Positions 5,042-8,206 of a DNA stretch of 8,206 nt are shown in pieces. The stretch spans positions 1-8,206 of the forward strand of contig JASLFQ010000008.1 in the NCBI GenBank assembly GCA_030150595.1. The letters run 5' to 3'. The stretch is from Aquirhabdus sp. Its GTDB lineage: Bacteria; Pseudomonadota; Gammaproteobacteria; Pseudomonadales; Moraxellaceae. How positions within the stretch are numbered: the first letter of the stretch is position 1; every line of letters begins with the position of its first letter. The position numbers and the translations under genes were made by a program. Below the pieces are notes generated by a model that was given only the letters and a program-made list of their open reading frames with translations, searched no databases and was not told where the DNA came from.

Positions 5042-5950
5042 GTGACGGCATTTAATCCATCCAAAACCAAAGATACTTTGCATGGCGCAGGGCTTGGGCT
5101 ACGGCGTGACTTTATGCAAGAGCTTAAGCAAAAGTTGAATTCAGATGAAATGATGAATCCACCTGAGTTCTACGAAATTGCACCTGAAAACTGGATTGGC
5201 ATGGGTGGACGTCATGCGCGTATGTTGCGTGAATATACTGAACGTTATGCTTTTGCTTGTCATGGATTGTCGCTGTCGATTGGCGGGGTCAGTCCACTCA
5301 ATATCGAATTTTTAAAACAAGTACGAAGCTTCTTAGACACACACCACATTGCAACCTATTCCGAGCATCTTAGTTATACCAATGATGGCTCATATTTATA
5401 TGATTTGATGCCGATTCCGATGACGTTAGATGCCGCCAAATATGTTGCAGATCGCGTTATTCAAGCCCAAGAAATTTTAGGTCGTCGTCTAGTCCTTGAA
5501 AACGTCTCCACTTACGCCATGCCAGCGGCGGAAATGTCCGAAGCCGAGTTTATTTGCGAAGTGATTGAGCGCGCAGACTGCGACCTGTTGCTCGACGTCA
5601 ACAATGTCTATGTGAATAGCATCAATCATCACTCCGATGCACAGGCATTGATCAAAGCCATGCCTTCGGATCGCGTCCGTTATCTGCATATTGCAGGACA
5701 TCATCAAGAGGATGTCACCCTGCTAATTGATACACACGGCAATGACGTGACCAGTGCCGTATGGGAACTCTTACAATTCACATATGACACCATAGGCGTG
5801 CGTCCGACGCTATTAGAACGTGATTTCAATATTCCAACACTTGATCTTTTATTCAAAGAAGTCAATCAAATCAGAGATTTTCAGGCACGACATTCTGCTC
5901 AAAACGGTTCGCTGCTTCACGCACGCGCATTGAGTCAAGCGAGCGTATGA
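5042..5950 (+). CDS. hvfB: DUF692 / MNIO multinuclear iron oxidative enzyme, HvfB-type RiPP maturase
   Basis: A 302-residue TIM-barrel-type enzyme of the DUF692 (MNIO) family, related to MbnB and HvfB. It would use a multi-iron centre and O2 to modify the cysteines of the HvfA precursor in the cytosol before export. Seen: GAGLGLRRDF near residues 15-24; PEFYEIAPENW at 41-51; H74 in HGLSLSIGG; SEHLSY with E108 and H109; LENVSTY with E153 and N154; DLLLDVNNVYVN with D185; YLHIAGH with H216; IDTHG with D230 and H232; and LLERDFNIP with E259. These His, Asp and Glu positions are the expected iron ligands of the family; my assignment is by motif and not by structure. The start is GTG, with AAGGA (5028-5032) 9 bases upstream. 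It lies 88 bases after hvfA across a hairpin and one base before hvfC, so it is made together with its partner. Confidence 0.95.
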   Translation: MTAFNPSKTKDTLHGAGLGLRRDFMQELKQKLNSDEMMNPPEFYEIAPENWIGMGGRHARMLREYTERYAFACHGLSLSIGGVSPLNIEFLKQVRSFLDTHHIATYSEHLSYTNDGSYLYDLMPIPMTLDAAKYVADRVIQAQEILGRRLVLENVSTYAMPAAEMSEAEFICEVIERADCDLLLDVNNVYVNSINHHSDAQALIKAMPSDRVRYLHIAGHHQEDVTLLIDTHGNDVTSAVWELLQFTYDTIGVRPTLLERDFNIPTLDLLFKEVNQIRDFQARHSAQNGSLLHARALSQASV

Positions 5951-5951
5951 C

Positions 5952-6773
5952 ATGACCCCCAATATCATCATCAATTCAAAAGATTTCCAAAAACATCAAC
6001 TCGCCTTTACGCACTGGATTCGCCATTCGGATAGTGCGCCATTACCCAATCATGTTTCTGCACTGCGTATGCAGATTTATCGAGATCTTATTTTTAATAA
6101 TATTTCGAGTTTTATAGAACACACTTATCCTGTGACTCAAGCCTTGCTGCCATCTGACATATGGATGAATTTGATTGATTTATTTTTCAAACATGGTCAA
6201 TGCGACTCGCCGTACTACTATGACATCTCGATGCATTTCAAAGACTTTGTAGAGCTTAAATCCGTTGAAGTGTTTCAAAATCTTCATCAAGATTATCCGT
6301 GGCTTCGTGAACTGATGCAGTACGAGTGGATGGAACTTTACGTCGATATGGCAGAGGTCATATGGCACGACGACCATTCATCCGAAATGACTGACATGGA
6401 TATTCAACAACTCATATCAACGCACTCATTCGCACTGAAAACAACGTGTTGGATACTTGCGTATCAACACCCTGTGCATATATGGTCAACTACTACGACA
6501 TTAGCAGACATTCAGCCGATACCAACCTGTCTGTTAATTTATCGGAATCAAAGCGATGAAATACAAATTCACCAACTCCATCCGCTGTGGGCATTCTTTA
6601 TGGAGACCATCCAATCTCAAGACGTGACCCATTTCAGCAAGCTGACCTTACAGCTTCAAGAAGCCACCCAACTTACCAAAGAAATGATTGATGAGACATT
6701 GGTCAACTTATTGAGTTGGCTGAAAACATTGACATTACTGCATGTCAGCCATCTCACATCGAACTCACAATAA
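5952..6773 (+). CDS. hvfC: DUF2063-family partner protein, HvfC-type RiPP maturation protein
   Basis: A 273-residue protein whose N-terminal half matches the DUF2063 family (labelled putative DNA-binding in some databases, but now known as the precursor-recognition partner of MNIO enzymes). Seen: F19-T-H-W-I-R and the helix SALRMQIYRDLIFNNISSFIEHTYPV at about residues 36-61, then HGQCDSPYYYDISMHFKDFVE at 81-101 and the conserved-looking LRELMQYEWMELYVDMAEV at about 118-136. The C-terminal half (about 140-260) is a mixed alpha/beta region typical of HvfC, with an HxLHPLW-like stretch. No signal peptide, so cytosolic. The ATG is one base beyond the hvfB stop, indicating translational coupling and equal amounts. 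Known function in the family: it presents the leader or core of HvfA to HvfB. It ends the operon; no strong terminator was seen downstream. Confidence 0.92.
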   Translation: MTPNIIINSKDFQKHQLAFTHWIRHSDSAPLPNHVSALRMQIYRDLIFNNISSFIEHTYPVTQALLPSDIWMNLIDLFFKHGQCDSPYYYDISMHFKDFVELKSVEVFQNLHQDYPWLRELMQYEWMELYVDMAEVIWHDDHSSEMTDMDIQQLISTHSFALKTTCWILAYQHPVHIWSTTTTLADIQPIPTCLLIYRNQSDEIQIHQLHPLWAFFMETIQSQDVTHFSKLTLQLQEATQLTKEMIDETLVNLLSWLKTLTLLHVSHLTSNSQ

Positions 6774-6799
6774 TTGCAAAAACTAACTGAATAAATCGC

Positions 6800-6827
6800 T
6801 TTCACTTATGTAATTTTATGCTATAAA
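6800..6827 (+). promoter_or_regulatory. Possible sigma-70 promoter of the CBS gene (extended -10)
   Basis: TATAAA at 6822-6827 is preceded by TGC (an extended -10) and, 16 bases further upstream, by a moderate -35 TTTCAC (6800-6805). The leader to the ATG at 6929 would be about 95 bases and contains a 7-bp inverted repeat, GAATACG (6834-6840) with CGTATTC (6861-6867), of unknown meaning. Confidence 0.35.
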
Positions 6828-6928
6828 ACGAATGAATACGCCTATCTGCAAACAGAACCACGTATTCGTGCTGCCCGTTTAAAATACAAACAGCTTCATT
6901 CCAATCAATCCTATACTTGGAAATCGTC

Positions 6929-7363
6929 ATGAAAACAGTCGCATTCATTCTTCATTCAAAAACAAATCATGCTGTTTACACCATTACACCTTCAGCGACC
7001 GTGCTTGAAGCAATTACACTCATGGCAGATAAAGGAATTGGAGCTCTCGTTGTAACAGATCATGAAAAAGTTGTTGGGATCGTCACCGAACGCGACTACG
7101 CGCGTAAGGTCGCACTCATGGAGCGGTCTTCTTATGCAACCCAAGTGCATGAAATCATGAGCAACGCTGTTCTTTCTGTAACACCAAAGGACACTACCGA
7201 ACACTGTATGATTCTGATGACAGATAACCACTTACGCCATCTTCCCGTGATCGAAGAAGGTCAATTGCTAGGTCTCATTTCGATTGGCGATTTAGTTAAA
7301 AACGTGATTGAAGACCAAAAAAATCTGATCGAACAATTACAAAGCTACATTCGTGGTGAATAA
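6929..7363 (+). CDS. Stand-alone CBS-domain pair protein
   Basis: A 144-residue protein made almost entirely of two CBS motifs, which form a Bateman module that binds adenosyl ligands such as AMP, ATP or SAM (or NADH) and signals energy state. Seen: CBS1 at about residues 13-62 with KGIGALVVTDHEKVVGIVTERDYARKV, where T53 and D56 fit the ribose/phosphate-binding G-x-x-T-x-x-D pattern; CBS2 at about 73-127 with VHEIMSNAVLSVTP, HLRHLPVIEEGQLLGLISIGDLVK. A short helical tail (IEDQKNLIEQLQSYIRG) follows, as in common soluble CBS-pair proteins. ATG 6929 is preferred over the in-frame TTG at 6917 because GGAAA lies just upstream of it. The next gene starts 40 bases later on the same strand. The partner protein is unknown. 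Confidence 0.9.
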   Translation: MKTVAFILHSKTNHAVYTITPSATVLEAITLMADKGIGALVVTDHEKVVGIVTERDYARKVALMERSSYATQVHEIMSNAVLSVTPKDTTEHCMILMTDNHLRHLPVIEEGQLLGLISIGDLVKNVIEDQKNLIEQLQSYIRGE

Positions 7364-7403
7364 GCCGAGATACAAGTTCTGGGCATGATGAGACAGTGGC
7401 GCT

Positions 7404-8117
7404 ATGAAAAGAATTGCATTACTGATCGCGACACCCATCATGCTCTTGATTTGCTGTGTATTGATTTACCTTTCCGTTGCATTTGGCTTCCTGCTTTTCC
7501 CCGCAAATACAAATCAAACAAATGCTCGTCCAGTTTCTAACACGACAACCATTGATGCCTACATTACGTCAAATGGCGTGCATACCGATTTTATATTTCC
7601 GACGCGAACGCCTCAGATCGACTGGACAACAATTTTTCCGACATCCGCTTTTGTGAGCCCGACCCTCGGAACCGACTTTATCGCCATCGGTTGGGGTGAT
7701 CGTGAGTTTTATTTAAATACGCCAGAATGGAAAGATCTCACATTCAAACGTGCAATGGTTGCGTTATCAGGCCAAGATCAAAGTCTTGTACACGTTGAAT
7801 ATTTGAGTCATAACGAATTCCAGTCTATGGCACGTACTCAAACTTATCATTTACAGCTAACGCAAAACCAATACGCACAATTACTAAACTACGTCTTACA
7901 GACAGTTCCCTTAGACAAAAATACAGCACAAAACATTCCACATTATCACTATGATCAAAACGATGCATTTTTTAAAGCCAACGGTCGATACAGTATGCTT
8001 AAAACATGCAACACTTGGATTGGTAATGGTTTACGCCAAGCTGGCGTGAAAGTCAGTCGATGGACGCCTTTTGATATGACAGTCTATTGGTATTTAGAGC
8101 CTGTAAAGGCTAACTGA
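7404..8117 (+). CDS. DUF2459 / TIGR02117-family membrane-anchored protein
   Basis: A 237-residue protein with one N-terminal hydrophobic segment (about residues 4-33) that acts as a signal anchor, leaving the rest in the periplasm. The exported part shows the conserved blocks I associate with DUF2459 (TIGR02117): SNGVHTDFIFP with H60; FIAIGWGDREFYLNTPEW at about 92-109; LVHVEYL at 128-134; and LKTCNTWIGNGLRQAG with C202 at 199-214. The pairing of an early conserved His with a late conserved Cys-Asn-Thr-Trp recalls circularly permuted papain-like (NlpC/P60-type) folds; a hydrolase role is inference and is not shown. Some relatives lie near urease genes, giving the TIGR name, but none are seen here. 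The ribosome binding site is weak. It is probably cotranscribed with the CBS gene. Confidence 0.8.
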   Translation: MKRIALLIATPIMLLICCVLIYLSVAFGFLLFPANTNQTNARPVSNTTTIDAYITSNGVHTDFIFPTRTPQIDWTTIFPTSAFVSPTLGTDFIAIGWGDREFYLNTPEWKDLTFKRAMVALSGQDQSLVHVEYLSHNEFQSMARTQTYHLQLTQNQYAQLLNYVLQTVPLDKNTAQNIPHYHYDQNDAFFKANGRYSMLKTCNTWIGNGLRQAGVKVSRWTPFDMTVYWYLEPVKAN

Positions 8118-8182
8118 CCCGCACAATAATGAGATCCTCGTTGGCAACACGGATGTTTTATTTCGATGGAGAATGAATTCCT

Positions 8183-8206
8183 ATGTATCAGCTCTATATC
8201 GCTAAC
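8183..8206 (+). CDS. 5' end of a gene cut by the window edge, possibly a glutathione S-transferase family protein
   Basis: Eight codons, beginning MYQLYIAN, run off the right edge. GGAGA (8168-8172) lies 10 bases before the ATG, a good Shine-Dalgarno. The N-terminus resembles glutathione S-transferases that start with a thioredoxin-like first strand of the type MxxLYIANKNYSSWSLRPW, but eight residues are too few for a firm assignment. Confidence 0.4.

Noticed and set aside
6834..6867. GAATACG/CGTATTC inverted repeat upstream of the CBS gene as an operator or riboswitch
   Set aside because: Only 7 bp with a 20-base loop and no further structure; not enough to claim regulation.

Overview
The window reads as a chromosomal segment of a mesophilic, moderately AT-leaning gammaproteobacterium. 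Gene content and protein style (HvfB/HvfC/HvfX set, DUF2459-type protein, an edge gene beginning MYQLYIAN) fit the Moraxellaceae or a close relative, but this is an inference from protein resemblance alone. No rRNA, tRNA, insertion sequence, phage gene or CRISPR array was seen.

Layout: (i) On the minus strand, truB (tRNA pseudouridine-55 synthase, 2197-1295) is followed 38 bases later by a class A flavin monooxygenase-like gene (1256-21). (ii) Divergent from truB, on the plus strand, lie an ECF sigma factor (2378-2980), a 73-residue zinc-binding (ZAS-type) anti-sigma factor (2992-3213) and a translationally coupled AT-rich gene for an unrecognised membrane-anchored protein (3213-3695). A hairpin at 3708-3731 lies before the converging gene. 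(iii) The core of the window is a copper-binding RiPP locus of the Haemophilus Hvf type: hvfX/DoxX on the minus strand (4361-3747) and, divergently, hvfA precursor (4576-4953), hvfB DUF692/MNIO iron enzyme (5042-5950) and hvfC DUF2063 partner (5952-6773). The precursor has a Sec signal peptide and five E-(A/G)-K-C-G motifs, four of them within a nearly perfect 108-base-period tandem duplication. (iv) Downstream are a stand-alone CBS-pair protein (6929-7363), a DUF2459-like membrane-anchored protein (7404-8117) and the first eight codons of a probable glutathione S-transferase-like gene at the right edge.

The most interesting result is regulatory. One ECF-type promoter pattern, TGTAAC-N16-CGTCTA, occurs exactly twice on the plus strand: 69 bases upstream of the hvfA start, and inside the 3' end of the sigma gene, 92 bases upstream of the anti-sigma start. 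A two-mismatch version with the same 16-base spacer, TGTAAT-N16-TGTCTA, points the opposite way toward hvfX. This suggests a self-contained circuit: the ECF factor turns on hvfABC and hvfX together, and also turns on its own anti-sigma factor (and the orphan protein) from an internal promoter, giving negative feedback. The sigma gene has no such element of its own and no clear ribosome binding site, whereas the anti-sigma gene has the strongest one in the window. A 15-bp hairpin between hvfA and hvfB probably makes precursor mRNA more abundant or stable than enzyme mRNA. The promoter calls are pattern matches and have not been tested.
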